A stretch of 64,000 bases of DNA from Aquariibacter albus (GCF_014145335.1 NZ_JACIVI010000007.1:43846-107845), one strand, 5' to 3'. Counted from the first letter of the stretch, positions 46,127-54,517 are shown. Made by a program: numbers and translations. Notes: generated by a model from the letters alone, not told the origin.

Positions 46127-47205
46127 TGCCCAGCGCGCCCCAAGTTCAAGAACCCGATCTGCGCGGCCGCAAGGTCGTGCTGCACGACATGTGCCTGCGC
46201 GACGGCATGCACGCCAAGCGCGAGCAGATCCCCGTCGAGCAGATGGTCAAGGTGGCCTGCGCGCTGGACGCGGCCGGCGTGCCGCTGATCCAGGTCACGC
46301 ACGGCGCCGGCCTGGGCGGCAACTCGTTGCAGCACGGCTTCGCGATGGCCAGCAACGAGGACTACCTCAGCGCGGTGGCGCCGCAGATGAAGCAGGCCAA
46401 GGTCTCGGTGCTGCTCATCCCCGGCCTGGGCACCATGCGCGAGCTGCAGAGCGCCTACGACTGCGGCGCCCGCGCCGTGACGGTGGCCACCCACTGCACC
46501 GAGGCGGACACCTCGCCGCAGCACATCGCCTACGCGCGCAAGCTGGGCATGGACACCATGGGCTTCCTGATGATGGCCCACCTCAACGACCCCGCCGGCA
46601 TCGCCCGCCAGGGCAAGCTGATGGAGGACTACGGCGCGCAGACCGTCTACGTCACCGACTCCGCCGGCTACATGCTGCCGGCCGATGTGCGCGCCCGCGT
46701 CGGCGCGCTGCGCGCGGTGCTCAAGCCCGAGACCGAGATCGGCTTCCACGGCCACCACAACCTGGGCATGGGGATCGCGAACTCGATCGCCGCGATCGAG
46801 GAGGGCGCGAGCCGCATCGACGGCTCGGTCGCCGGCCTGGGCGCCGGTGCCGGCAACACGCCGCTGGAGGCCTTCCTCGCCGTCTGCGACCGCATGGGCA
46901 TGGTCACCGGCGTCGACCTCTTCAAGCTGATGGACGTGGCCGAGGACGTGATCGTGCCGATGATGGACCACATGGTCCGCGTCGACCGCGAATCGCTGAC
47001 GCTGGGCTACGCCGGCGTGTACTCGACCTTCCTGCTGCACGCCAAGCGCGCGGCGGCCCGCTTCGGCGTGTCGGCGCGCGAGATCCTCGTCGAGCTCGGC
47101 CGCCGCAAGATGATCGGCGGCCAGGAAGACATGATCGAGGACACCGCGATGAGCATGGCCAAGGAGCGTGGGCTGCTGAAGGACGTGGGCCGCAAGACGG
47201 CCTGA
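46126..47205 (+). CDS. dmpG: 4-hydroxy-2-oxovalerate aldolase (copy 2)
   Basis: 359 residues. [15 protein letters not shown] holds the Arg/Asp/His catalytic set, and [15 protein letters not shown] holds the metal-binding His pair. [17 protein letters not shown] closes the protein. A short N-terminal extension precedes the barrel compared with copy 1. It converts 4-hydroxy-2-oxovalerate to pyruvate and acetaldehyde. It is the last clearly core meta-pathway gene of operon 2. Confidence 0.95.
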   Translation: MPSAPQVQEPDLRGRKVVLHDMCLRDGMHAKREQIPVEQMVKVACALDAAGVPLIQVTHGAGLGGNSLQHGFAMASNEDYLSAVAPQMKQAKVSVLLIPGLGTMRELQSAYDCGARAVTVATHCTEADTSPQHIAYARKLGMDTMGFLMMAHLNDPAGIARQGKLMEDYGAQTVYVTDSAGYMLPADVRARVGALRAVLKPETEIGFHGHHNLGMGIANSIAAIEEGASRIDGSVAGLGAGAGNTPLEAFLAVCDRMGMVTGVDLFKLMDVAEDVIVPMMDHMVRVDRESLTLGYAGVYSTFLLHAKRAAARFGVSAREILVELGRRKMIGGQEDMIEDTAMSMAKERGLLKDVGRKTA

Positions 47206-47217
47206 GGAGGAGACCCG

Positions 47218-47970
47218 ATGTCAGTACAAGAAATCGCCGTCGTCGTCGGCGCCACCGGTGCGATGGGCGCCGTGATCAGCAAGCGCCTCGCCGCGACGGG
47301 CCTGAAGGTGCTGGCCGTCGCCCGCAAGGCCGACGCGCTGGACTCGCTGGTGGCGACCACGCCGAACGTCGTCGCCTGCACCGCCGACATCTCGAACGAT
47401 TCTTCGATCGACGCGATCAAGGCGGCGCTCGACGCCCCCGTGCGCATGGTCGTCCACGGGCCGGGCGTGGCCACCGCCGGCGGCGTGCTGGTCGCGCCGA
47501 CCGCGGCGGTGGTCGACGCGGTCAACATCAAGGTCGGCGGGATAATGCGGCTGGTGCGCGCGGTCGACGAGAAGCTGGTGCGCGGCTCGCGGCTGGTGGC
47601 GATCGGCGGGCACTACGGCTCCGAGCCCAACCCCTGGGCTGCGACCGCCGGCGTCGGCAACGCGGCGCTGACCAACCTGATGCGCCAGTACTCCTGGGCC
47701 TACGGTCCGCGCGGCATCACGGCCCATGTGGTGCAGCCCGGCCCGGCCGACACCGAGCGCTTGCGCCGCATCGCCACCGATCGTGCGGCGCGCGCCGGCA
47801 TCACGGTGGAGGCGGCGCTCGACGAGTACCGCGCCGAATCGGCTCTGGGTGCGCTGACCACGCCGGAGCAGGTGGCCTGGGCCATCGCGCTGCTGCTCGC
47901 GCCCGAGGCCGACGCGCTGGCCGGCAGCACCCTCTTCATGGACGCCGGCCGCCGCAAGGGCATGGCCTGA
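47218..47970 (+). CDS. SDR-fold protein lacking the catalytic Tyr/Lys
   Basis: 250 residues with GAGGAGA upstream. The Rossmann start (VVVGATGAMGAVISKRL) and the final FMDAGRRKG segment are SDR-like, but the active site is not. Where a classical SDR has Ser, Tyr-x3-Lys, this protein has IGGHYGSEPNPW followed by ATAGVGNAALTNL, placing Ala and Asn at the Tyr and Lys positions. The NNAG motif is also replaced (VHGPGV). It may be a non-catalytic binding protein or use another mechanism. It lies 12 bp after dmpG. The SDR of operon 1 (29193) has an intact site and is not a close relative. Confidence 0.82.
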   Translation: MSVQEIAVVVGATGAMGAVISKRLAATGLKVLAVARKADALDSLVATTPNVVACTADISNDSSIDAIKAALDAPVRMVVHGPGVATAGGVLVAPTAAVVDAVNIKVGGIMRLVRAVDEKLVRGSRLVAIGGHYGSEPNPWAATAGVGNAALTNLMRQYSWAYGPRGITAHVVQPGPADTERLRRIATDRAARAGITVEAALDEYRAESALGALTTPEQVAWAIALLLAPEADALAGSTLFMDAGRRKGMA

Positions 47971-47973
47971 CAG

Positions 47974-48035
47974 CCCTTCGACAGGCTCAGTGCGAACGGC
48001 ACCCGTTCGGGCTGAGCACTGAGCTCATCGAAGGG
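47974..48035. repeat. Extragenic palindromic repeat
   Basis: CCCTTCGA (47974-47981) and TCGAAGGG (48028-48035) bracket inner arms GCGAACGG...CCGTTCGG. It fits the widespread proteobacterial element of the form CCCTTCGACAGGCTCAG...CTGAGC...TCGAAGGG. It lies just 3 bp after the SDR stop and before the tautomerase-like gene, so it probably forms a strong mRNA hairpin. Confidence 0.75.
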
Positions 48036-48070
48036 TCGAAGCCCCACTCCGCACGATCGGATTGCCACTC

Positions 48071-48499
48071 ATGCCCATCCTCGAATACCGCCTCGCCGAA
48101 GGCCAGTACACCGACGAGCAGGTCTCCGACCTGCTGCTCGCCTCCGCCCGTCTTTACGCCGAGGTGCTGAAGAGCCCGCTGGACCGCGTGCGCGTCGTCG
48201 CGCTGAGCTACAAGCCGCAGCACGCGGTGGTCGGCGGCCACCTCGTCAGCGAGGGCGGGCCGTCGGCACCGTGGTTCCACTTCCTCGTGCTCGAAGGGCG
48301 GCCGGTCGACGAATGCCAGGCGCTGATCGCCGGCTTCACCGACCTCGTCGTCTCGACGCTCGGCGTCGAGCGCAGCCTGGTGCGCGGCGGCTGCTGGCCG
48401 ATCGCGCCGCAATACTGGGGCATCGCCGGCACGCCGGCCAGCGTGATGCGCGCGAAGGAGATCGCCGCCCGCGCTGAAGGCGCGGGTCAGCGCGGATGA
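48071..48499 (+). CDS. Tautomerase-superfamily protein, two-repeat type
   Basis: 142 residues starting Met-Pro (MPILEYRLAEGQ), which would expose an N-terminal Pro. Two beta-alpha-beta units can be traced (residues about 1-60 and 65-130), the arrangement of fused 4-OT-like families such as cis-CaaD and MSAD. A second-half GWC-PIAPQYWGIAG-like stretch is specific to this protein. It may be an additional isomerase for substituted ring-fission intermediates; the substrate is unknown. The start 48062 is three codons earlier and less likely, because it would bury the Pro. It overlaps the following gene by four bases (ATGA). Confidence 0.75.
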   Translation: MPILEYRLAEGQYTDEQVSDLLLASARLYAEVLKSPLDRVRVVALSYKPQHAVVGGHLVSEGGPSAPWFHFLVLEGRPVDECQALIAGFTDLVVSTLGVERSLVRGGCWPIAPQYWGIAGTPASVMRAKEIAARAEGAGQRG

Positions 48500-49200
48500 A
48501 CGTCTTCATCGTCCACGCGCACCCGGAGCCCAAGTCCTTCTGCAGTGCGCTGTGCTGGTCGGCCACCGAGATCCTGCGTGCCCAGGGCCACGAGGTGCTG
48601 GTCTCCGACCTGCATGCCGATGGCTTCAAGCCCGTGGCCGACGCCGCCGATTTCGGCACGCGCCAGAACCCCGACTACCTCGTCTACGCGCTGGAGCAGC
48701 GCCAGGCCTACGCGCAGGGCAGCCTGGCGCCCGACATCCAGGCCGAGATCGGCAAGCTGCTGTGGTGCGACCTGCTGATCCTGAACTTCCCGCTCTACTG
48801 GTTCGCGCCGCCGGCCCTGCTCAAGGGCTGGATCGACCGCGTGCTCATCTCCGGCCTGGCCTACGGCGGCAAGCGCTTCTACGACCAGGGCGGCCTGGCG
48901 GGCAAGCGCGCCATGCTCAGCCTGACCCTGGGCGGCCAGGCCCACCTGTTCGACGGCCCGGAGTCCGTCCACGGCCCGCTGGAGGACATGCTGCGCCCGC
49001 TGCAGCGCGGCACCCTGGCCTACACCGGCCTCGCCGTGCTGCCGCCCTTCGTCGCCTGGCACGTGCCCTACCTCAGCCCCGCCGCCCGCGAGCAACTGCT
49101 GCAGGATCACCGGCATCACCTGCTGAGCCTGGACCGCCGCTCGCCGCTGAAGCTCGCACCGCGGCTGGCGGACTTCGACGAGCGGTTGAGGCCGCGGTGA
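48496..49200 (+). CDS. NAD(P)H:quinone oxidoreductase, flavodoxin-like fold
   Basis: 234 residues of the NQO1/MdaB/KefF family. The FMN/FAD-binding start VFIVHAHPEPKSFCSAL, the NFPLYWFAPPALLKGWIDRV segment and the LTLGGQAHLFDGPES loop are typical. Such enzymes reduce quinones by two electrons, and this one may protect against catechol-derived o-quinones formed during phenol degradation. It overlaps the tautomerase-like gene by four bases and ends meta operon 2. Confidence 0.88.
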   Translation: MNVFIVHAHPEPKSFCSALCWSATEILRAQGHEVLVSDLHADGFKPVADAADFGTRQNPDYLVYALEQRQAYAQGSLAPDIQAEIGKLLWCDLLILNFPLYWFAPPALLKGWIDRVLISGLAYGGKRFYDQGGLAGKRAMLSLTLGGQAHLFDGPESVHGPLEDMLRPLQRGTLAYTGLAVLPPFVAWHVPYLSPAAREQLLQDHRHHLLSLDRRSPLKLAPRLADFDERLRPR

Positions 49201-49423
49201 GGGGCGAATCAAGGATTCGTGAGCTTGCAGTTCGATTCGCTTCAGACCATCAAGACGAAGGCAAAGTGTGACGAGTGCTTCGCCCCGCAGGGAGCCCGCG
49301 TCCGACCAAGCCTGTCGCATCTGCGAACCAGGCACCCCACAACTTGCTGCCCTCCGGGCCTATCGTCAAACACCTTGATGTTTTACGGCGCCGAGCTGGA
49401 ATGGAAGGTTGACGTCGAAGGTC
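49201..49423. other. Non-coding junction after meta operon 2
   Basis: 223 bp without a convincing gene. A small inverted repeat GAATC-AAG-GATTC lies right after the quinone reductase stop. Base composition is lower in GC than the operons on either side. It marks the boundary to the leftward-reading Panacea gene pair. Confidence 0.4.
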
Positions 49424-49819
49424 CTACAAGCCACTCGCGTCCCGCAGGAACTGCTTCATCTTCGGCGAGGCCTGCGGCGAGTCCAGCAGGCCGTCGACGA
49501 CGAACTGGTAGACCTTCGCATCAAGCACTGGCTTGGCGATGAACTCGCCGTCGGCCACCTTGCGCTCCAGCAGCTGAGCTTTGACTAGGCGGGCGAAGCG
49601 GTAGACCACCCAGCTGTCGTGCTTCACAAAGGGGTGTTCGCCCGCGAAGAGGGTGCAACTGCCGTCGTACAGATTGTTCTGCGGGATCGACGACACCGAC
49701 ACGACCTGCACCTGCCCATCGACAGGGTCGGTCAAGACGATGTGCAGGTGCTTGCGCTCGGGGTCGTGCGCCGGGCCCGACGGAATGAGCAAGGTCGCCC
49801 GGCGCGCAGCGGTCCACAT
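49424..49819 (-). CDS. Small protein paired with a Panacea-domain gene, possible toxin
   Basis: 131 residues, second gene of a two-gene leftward unit. Predicted beta-rich first half (KHLHIVLTDPVDGQVQVV) followed by HPFVKHDSWVVYRF and a helical C-terminus with RDASGL. The pattern faintly resembles SH3-barrel (PemK/MazF-like) proteins, but I cannot assign it to that family. It starts 12 bp after the DUF4065 gene. Panacea-domain proteins are known antitoxins of PanAT modules that pair with diverse toxins, so a toxin role is suggested by context alone. Confidence 0.65.
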   Translation of the reverse strand: MWTAARRATLLIPSGPAHDPERKHLHIVLTDPVDGQVQVVSVSSIPQNNLYDGSCTLFAGEHPFVKHDSWVVYRFARLVKAQLLERKVADGEFIAKPVLDAKVYQFVVDGLLDSPQASPKMKQFLRDASGL

Positions 49820-49831
49820 CCGCGTTGACTG

Positions 49832-50389
49832 TCAGGCCGACAGCTGTCGAGCCAGTCGCGACTGCGCTTCGATTTCCGCCTGGGCCGCGTTGGCTTCAGC
49901 CACGCTCATTCCCAACGCCCGGAACACATCCCGGTAACGGATGGCGTGGCTGGAGCCCTGCGGATCGCGCCACTCGGGGCAGTGGCGCGGGTCGTGGGTG
50001 TAGTCCCGAATCTGCCACTTGTCCATCGAGCCGAAGGTGTCCCACACCCGCTGCAACACCGCGATGTCGGCGTCACTGAGCTCGTCCAGCGCATCCCGAT
50101 CGACTCGGCGAATGACCTCAACGCAGTGGTCAGCCTTGTCGCTGATCCAGCTGTCCCAGCCTTCGGCGCTGGATTCGACATCGCCGTCGATATGGCTCAG
50201 AGTCAGGGAGAGCACCGGGCCGTGCGGCATCGCCACAAACCGGTCCCCCGTAATTGGGAAGCCGTGCTCCCGCATCGCTTCGCGGTCTGCCAGATACATG
50301 AGCTTCATGAGCTTGAGATGCGGCATGCGTCCGCCTTCCCGCTGGAGGAAGAAGGCTGCGACCTGCGCTGCTTTCTGCTCTTGAAACAC
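49832..50389 (-). CDS. Panacea-domain (DUF4065, SocA-like) protein, candidate antitoxin
   Basis: 185 residues from GTG 50389, which has AGGAGAGG upstream. The core LKLMKLMYLADREAMREHG and the 'GDRFVAMPHGPVLSLTLSHIDG' stretch are the typical Panacea/SocA features; a DxxALDELSDADIAVLQRVW helix follows. Panacea proteins neutralise partner toxins in PanAT systems or act as proteolytic adaptors (SocA). It lies upstream of the 131-residue protein on the same strand with a 12-bp gap. The DNA upstream (50390-50500) is unusually AT-rich for this genome, consistent with a transferred module and its promoter. Confidence 0.82.
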   Translation of the reverse strand: MFQEQKAAQVAAFFLQREGGRMPHLKLMKLMYLADREAMREHGFPITGDRFVAMPHGPVLSLTLSHIDGDVESSAEGWDSWISDKADHCVEVIRRVDRDALDELSDADIAVLQRVWDTFGSMDKWQIRDYTHDPRHCPEWRDPQGSSHAIRYRDVFRALGMSVAEANAAQAEIEAQSRLARQLSA

Positions 50390-50494
50390 CTCACACCTCT
50401 CCTGACTCGCGATATGCGAACGTCCAACCAGTATAAGTCTGTATGGATAGCCAGTTCTTGCTGCCTTGACTCAACTTGCCAGAAGAGTAGACCT

Positions 50495-51427
50495 TCAGAG
50501 CTGCGCCGTGTCACTTTTGTAGTGCGCAGCCGAGCTTTCAACAGCGGCCCGATGCTCCCGGATCACCCCCAGGAAGGCCTTCAGCAGCGGCGAGTTGTCG
50601 CTGGCGCGGTAGAGGCAGCTCAGGTCCACGGTGGCTTGGGGCGCGTCGGCCAGGGGGCGGTAGAGCACCCGCGGCAGCTTGAGCGTGGTGATGGAGTCCG
50701 GCACCAGGGAGATGCCGTAGCCGCCCGCCACCAGGGCGATGCCGGTGACGGCGTCGCCCACCTCCTGCGCGATGGTCGGCAGGAAGCCCTGCTGCTTGCA
50801 CAGCTCCATCACGCGGTCGATGAAGTTGGGCCGGCCGAGGTTGGGAAAGAGCACCATGGGCTGTCCGGCCAGGCTGCGCAGCGGCACGGCGGCGTGGCGG
50901 GCCAGGGGGTGGTCCTCGTGCATGGCCACGCGCAGCGGTTCCATGGTGACCAGCTCGCGGCCGATGTCGGGCAGCGGCGGGGTCATGCGGTTGAAGCCGA
51001 CGGTGATGCGGCGCTGGCGCAGGGCTTCGATCTGCTCGGTCTTGCTCATCGTGTGCAGCACGATGTTCACGCCGGGCAGGCGGGCGCGGAAGGCGTCGAG
51101 CAACTCCGGGATCAGGCCATAGATGCCGGAGCCGAAGATGCCGACGTCGAGCCGGCCGAGCTTGCCTTCGCCAGCGCGCTGCACGCGATCCACCGCAGCC
51201 TCGACCAGCATGCGGATGTTGCTGGCCTCGGCCTGGAAGATCTCGCCGGCCTGGGTCAGCACCATGCCCTTGGGCGTGCGCTGGAAGAGTTCGACGCCGA
51301 GCTCTTCCTCCAGCGCCTTGATCTGCCGGGTCAGCGGGGGCTGCGAGATGTGCAGCCGGGCCGCGGCGCGGCCGATGTTCCCCTCCTCGGCCACGGCCAG
51401 GAAGTACTTCAGGTGTCGCAGGTCCAT
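50495..51427 (-). CDS. LysR-type regulator, CatM/BenM-like (second)
   Basis: 310 residues from ATG 51427 (MDLRHLKYFLAVAEEG); an ATG five codons earlier is in frame. The helix-turn-helix IGRAAARLHISQPPLTRQI and GFNRMTPPLPDIG in the effector domain place it in the same branch as the first LysR protein (23852-24757); both have the 'HVGFNR/TVGFNR' motif. It lies 73 bp downstream of the second dioxygenase on the same strand and may be co-transcribed. The box in front of that dioxygenase (52553-52567) is its most likely target, along with the other ATAC-N7-GTAT sites. Confidence 0.9.
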   Translation of the reverse strand: MDLRHLKYFLAVAEEGNIGRAAARLHISQPPLTRQIKALEEELGVELFQRTPKGMVLTQAGEIFQAEASNIRMLVEAAVDRVQRAGEGKLGRLDVGIFGSGIYGLIPELLDAFRARLPGVNIVLHTMSKTEQIEALRQRRITVGFNRMTPPLPDIGRELVTMEPLRVAMHEDHPLARHAAVPLRSLAGQPMVLFPNLGRPNFIDRVMELCKQQGFLPTIAQEVGDAVTGIALVAGGYGISLVPDSITTLKLPRVLYRPLADAPQATVDLSCLYRASDNSPLLKAFLGVIREHRAAVESSAAHYKSDTAQL

Positions 51428-51500
51428 GGTTCGGGCATCCACTCCCGCGCGGCGGGCGCGCGCGGCGCGAGTATGCGCGGCCCGGCCGGCCGGGGCCCGA

Positions 51501-52436
51501 TCAGGTGACGATGGTCAGGAAGCTCTCGTGCAGCTTGCCGTGCGGGAAGTCCAGGCCATGGCCGAAGCCGTCCTGGGTCCAGGTGATGGGCTGCACGTCG
51601 GGGTAGGGCTCGTAGCCGCCGCAGAAGGTCTCGAAGCGGTTGCCCGAGGGGTCCCAGGCGTAGATGGTCTCGCCGCGGGTGGTGCCGTGGCGGGTCGGGC
51701 CGATGTCGATCGGCACCTTGTTCATGCCCATGATGTCGCCGGCGCGCAGCACGCGCTCCCAGGTCGGCATGCGCCAGCTCAGGTGGTGCAGCTTGCCGGG
51801 CTCGGGGTACTCGACGAAGGCGATGTCGTGCGTCTTGTGCGAGCAGGACAGGAAGATGGCGATCTCGGGCTCGCCGGCTTCGACCGGGCCGACGATGCGC
51901 TCCACCAGGTAGAAGCCCAGCACCTGCGTGAAGAAGGCCTTGTTGGCGGCGATGTTCGGGCCGTAGAGCAGGCAGTGGTCGAGCCGGGTCGGCGCGATGC
52001 CGTGGTCGGCCGCCGGGCCCCAGGGGGGAGGGTTGACCTGGCCCAGGCCGTTGCCGACGTGGGTCTTGTCGGCGTAGAGCTCGAAGACATGGCCGGTCGG
52101 CAGTGTGAAGCGCACGCGCTCGCCGGTCTCCAGCAGCTCGCCGGCCGGCACGCGCTCGGTGGCCAGGCCCCAGGCCTGCACATCGCGTTCCAGCTGGTCG
52201 AGCGTGGCCGCGTTGAGCACCTTGAAGCCGATGAGATCGATGCCGGCGCGGTCGGCCTCGCGCAGCACCAGGCAGTGGTGGTCGCGCTCGTCCCAGCACT
52301 TGAAGTAGACGCGGCCCTGCGCGTCCTCGCCGGTCTCCACCAAGCCCAGTACATCGCGGTAGAAGCGTCGGCTCTCGGCCAGATCCAGCACGCGCATCTG
52401 CGCGTGGCCCGGGCGCAGCACGCCGGTCATTGCCAT
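51501..52436 (-). CDS. Catechol 2,3-dioxygenase (copy 2)
   Basis: 311 residues from ATG 52436, with GAGGAGA upstream. The iron ligands are in RLDHCLLYG, LHHLSW and RFETFCGGY, and GPTRHGTTRGETIYAWDP precedes the last one. The first eleven residues are the same as in copy 1 apart from one change beyond that point, but the rest diverges considerably, so substrate range may differ. No ferredoxin gene accompanies it. It lies away from meta operon 2, on the other strand, yet its promoter has the same box and the same GCTTCCTAAACTG motif as operon 2, so the two are probably co-regulated. Confidence 0.95.
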   Translation of the reverse strand: MAMTGVLRPGHAQMRVLDLAESRRFYRDVLGLVETGEDAQGRVYFKCWDERDHHCLVLREADRAGIDLIGFKVLNAATLDQLERDVQAWGLATERVPAGELLETGERVRFTLPTGHVFELYADKTHVGNGLGQVNPPPWGPAADHGIAPTRLDHCLLYGPNIAANKAFFTQVLGFYLVERIVGPVEAGEPEIAIFLSCSHKTHDIAFVEYPEPGKLHHLSWRMPTWERVLRAGDIMGMNKVPIDIGPTRHGTTRGETIYAWDPSGNRFETFCGGYEPYPDVQPITWTQDGFGHGLDFPHGKLHESFLTIVT

Positions 52437-52500
52437 GGTGTCTTGTCTCCTCGAAGGGAAGCTTGGGTGCTGCCGCCACGGCGCACCCCTGTTGTGATGG

Positions 52501-52567
52501 CAGTTTAGGAAGCGGCGCCGCATCGATCCAATACCGATTCCGGCCCCCTGCGATACCTTGGCGGTAT
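52501..52567 (-). promoter_or_regulatory. CatM/BenM-type operator and promoter of dioxygenase copy 2
   Basis: Read leftward: ATAC-N7-GTAT (52553-52567), then GTATTGGATC (reverse complement of 52525-52534) and GCTTCCTAAACTG (reverse complement of 52501-52513). Together they match the operon 2 promoter element by element. The box begins 17 bp beyond the stop of the second sigma-54 activator gene. Confidence 0.82.
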
Positions 52568-52583
52568 CCGCATGCGGCTGGAC

Positions 52584-54335
52584 TCAGTCGGCGGCCGGCT
52601 CGCTGCGCTTCTTGAGGCGGTACTCGACCTGGCCCCGGCGCATCTGCAGCATGCGGGCCGCGGCCGAGACATTGCCCCCACTGCGCTCCAGCGCCCGATC
52701 GAAGAGCAGGCCTTCGATTTCGTCGAAGGACAGGGCCTGGTCCAGCAGGGCATCGGCCAGATGGCCGATGCCGGAAGGGGCAGAGGCCGCCTCGCTGCCT
52801 GCCGGTCGCACCAGGCCGCCATGACGTCCGACGCTCATCGAGCGGAGACTCAGGGTCTCGCCGCCCGAGAAGAGGTGCTGCACATCGATCGCACCGTCCT
52901 CCTCGGCCAGGATGACGGCGCGCTCGATCATGTTCTCCAGCTCCCGCACATTGCCCGGCCAGCCGTAGTCCCACAGGGCGTCATAGGCTCGCGGCGTGAG
53001 CCCGCTGACCTTCTTCTGGCAGCGCGCCATGCTTCGCTCGAGGAAGAGGGCGACGAGCAGCGGAATGTCCTCGCGCCGCTCGCGCAGCGGCGGGATGACG
53101 ATGGGAAAGACGTTGAGCCGGTAGAACAGGTCCTCGCGGAAGCGGCCTGCCTCCACCTCCGCCCGCAGGTCGCGGTTCGACGCAGCGACCACCCGCACGT
53201 CCACCCGGCGCACCCGGATGTCACCGACGCGCTCGATCTCGCGTTCCTGCAGCGCCCGCAGCAGCTTGCCCTGGGCCGGTAGCGGCAGGCTGTTGATCTC
53301 ATCGAGAAAGACGGTCCCGCCATGGGCGCGCTCGAAGCGGCCGGGCCGGGCATGGTCGGCGCCGGTGTAGGCGCCTTTCTCCACGCCGAAGAGCTCGGCC
53401 TCCACCAGGTCCGGCGGGATGGCCGCACAGTTGATGACGACCATCGCCGCTTCGCGGCGCCGGCTGATCGAGTGCAGGGCACGCGCGAAGCGCTCCTTGC
53501 CCACGCCGCTCTCGCCACGGAACAGCACGGTCGAATCGGTCACCGCCACCCGCCGCACGAGGTTGGCCACGGCATTGAAGCTGGCCGATGCGCCGACGAA
53601 GTCGCCGAACTCGGGATGCAGGGCCGCGCTCGCGGGCCGTGGCGTGCGCGGGGCGTGCGCGCGGCGGGGCTCCCGTGCGGCGCCATGGGGTGGCGCGTCG
53701 ACGAAGTCCTCGATCTGCAGAAAGGCGATCTCGTGGGCGGCCAGGTCCTCCCAGCTCGCCACCGGCCGGCCGACCACGCGGCACTGCGCATGGCCCATGG
53801 CCACGCATTCCAGCTCGCGCCAGAGCACCGGCATGCCGAGCGTGGCCGTGCAGTAGCCGCTGGCATAGCCGGTCATCATCCAGCAGGCCGGCTCGCCGCA
53901 GACGCCGCAGTGCTTGAGGTGGGCCTCGGCCTCCCAGGACGCGTTCCAGTGGTAGTTGCCCCAGAAGTCCTTGTGCTCGCCGTCGAACAGCATCTCGTCG
54001 ATCGGCTGGTTGCGGACGAAGCCCTCGATCTCGCGCAGCCGCGGGCCCAGCGCCAGCAGGGCTTCACGGTCAAGCCGACCGACCTGGCGCAGGTGCTGGC
54101 CGTCCTCGAAGCCCTGCTGGTAGCCCAGGCGCTGGAAGAGCTCGCGGGCCTTGGCCATGCCGAGCTGCTGGATCAGCTCGCGCCGCAGCTCGGCGAAGGA
54201 CGAGGCATGCATCAGCAGCATGCGTTGGTCGAACAGCACGATGTGGCCGGCATCCGGCGAGAAGCGCAGATGCTCGGTCAGCAGGCGGTCGCCGTCGGCT
54301 TGCGGTACGGCCGTGCCGACAGGGCGAAGTGGCAT
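52584..54335 (-). CDS. V4R-domain sigma-54 activator (second), effector unknown
   Basis: 583 residues from ATG 54335, where AAGGA lies upstream; an in-frame ATG at 54410 would add 25 residues and overlap the candidate upstream site of the divergent promoter. The order is a V4R/PoxR sensor, a AAA+ domain with GESGVGKE and GAYTGA, and a Fis-type end. Aligned with the first activator, the four zinc ligands are kept (numbered from the 54410 start: Cys176, Glu199, Cys202, Cys210), as is Trp155. The phenol-contacting His is replaced by Arg126, which suggests a different, perhaps acidic, ligand. It is divergent from the DUF1302-to-Rieske operon and is its probable regulator. Confidence 0.9.
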   Translation of the reverse strand: MPLRPVGTAVPQADGDRLLTEHLRFSPDAGHIVLFDQRMLLMHASSFAELRRELIQQLGMAKARELFQRLGYQQGFEDGQHLRQVGRLDREALLALGPRLREIEGFVRNQPIDEMLFDGEHKDFWGNYHWNASWEAEAHLKHCGVCGEPACWMMTGYASGYCTATLGMPVLWRELECVAMGHAQCRVVGRPVASWEDLAAHEIAFLQIEDFVDAPPHGAAREPRRAHAPRTPRPASAALHPEFGDFVGASASFNAVANLVRRVAVTDSTVLFRGESGVGKERFARALHSISRRREAAMVVINCAAIPPDLVEAELFGVEKGAYTGADHARPGRFERAHGGTVFLDEINSLPLPAQGKLLRALQEREIERVGDIRVRRVDVRVVAASNRDLRAEVEAGRFREDLFYRLNVFPIVIPPLRERREDIPLLVALFLERSMARCQKKVSGLTPRAYDALWDYGWPGNVRELENMIERAVILAEEDGAIDVQHLFSGGETLSLRSMSVGRHGGLVRPAGSEAASAPSGIGHLADALLDQALSFDEIEGLLFDRALERSGGNVSAAARMLQMRRGQVEYRLKKRSEPAAD

Positions 54336-54402
54336 GGAGGGTCCTTCGGGGGCGTGGGCCTGGCTTGCCGCAAATCCGGCAAGCAGGCTGGCATGAGTTC
54401 TT

Positions 54403-54416
54403 GAAATCATGAATTC
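54403..54416. promoter_or_regulatory. Candidate upstream activator site
   Basis: GAAATCATGAATTC is a palindrome at 12 of 14 positions, 85-98 bp before the -24 element at 54501. UAS2 of the phenol hydroxylase promoter sits at a comparable distance from its -24 box. It overlaps the alternative start codon of the divergent activator gene. Confidence 0.35.
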
Positions 54417-54500
54417 TTCGTCGCCTCGAAGCGACCCAGGGTTTACGCGAGATACTAAAAAAGTCGTTATGCATCATTGACTTATGTGCTGACGACGGGG

Positions 54501-54517
54501 TGGCACTCGCTTTGCAA
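54501..54517 (+). promoter_or_regulatory. Sigma-54 promoter of the transport/Rieske operon
   Basis: TGGCAC-TCGCT-TTGCAA is a near-ideal -24/-12 element. A near match to the IHF consensus, CATCATTGACTTA (11 of 13 positions), lies at 54472-54484. It lies between two divergent genes, pointing to the DUF1302 gene 75 bp downstream. Confidence 0.88.

Noticed and set aside
49946..51508. 520-codon plus-strand frame across the Panacea and LysR genes
   Set aside because: It joins the antisense of two unrelated genes and the AT-rich intergenic region, with no ribosome site.
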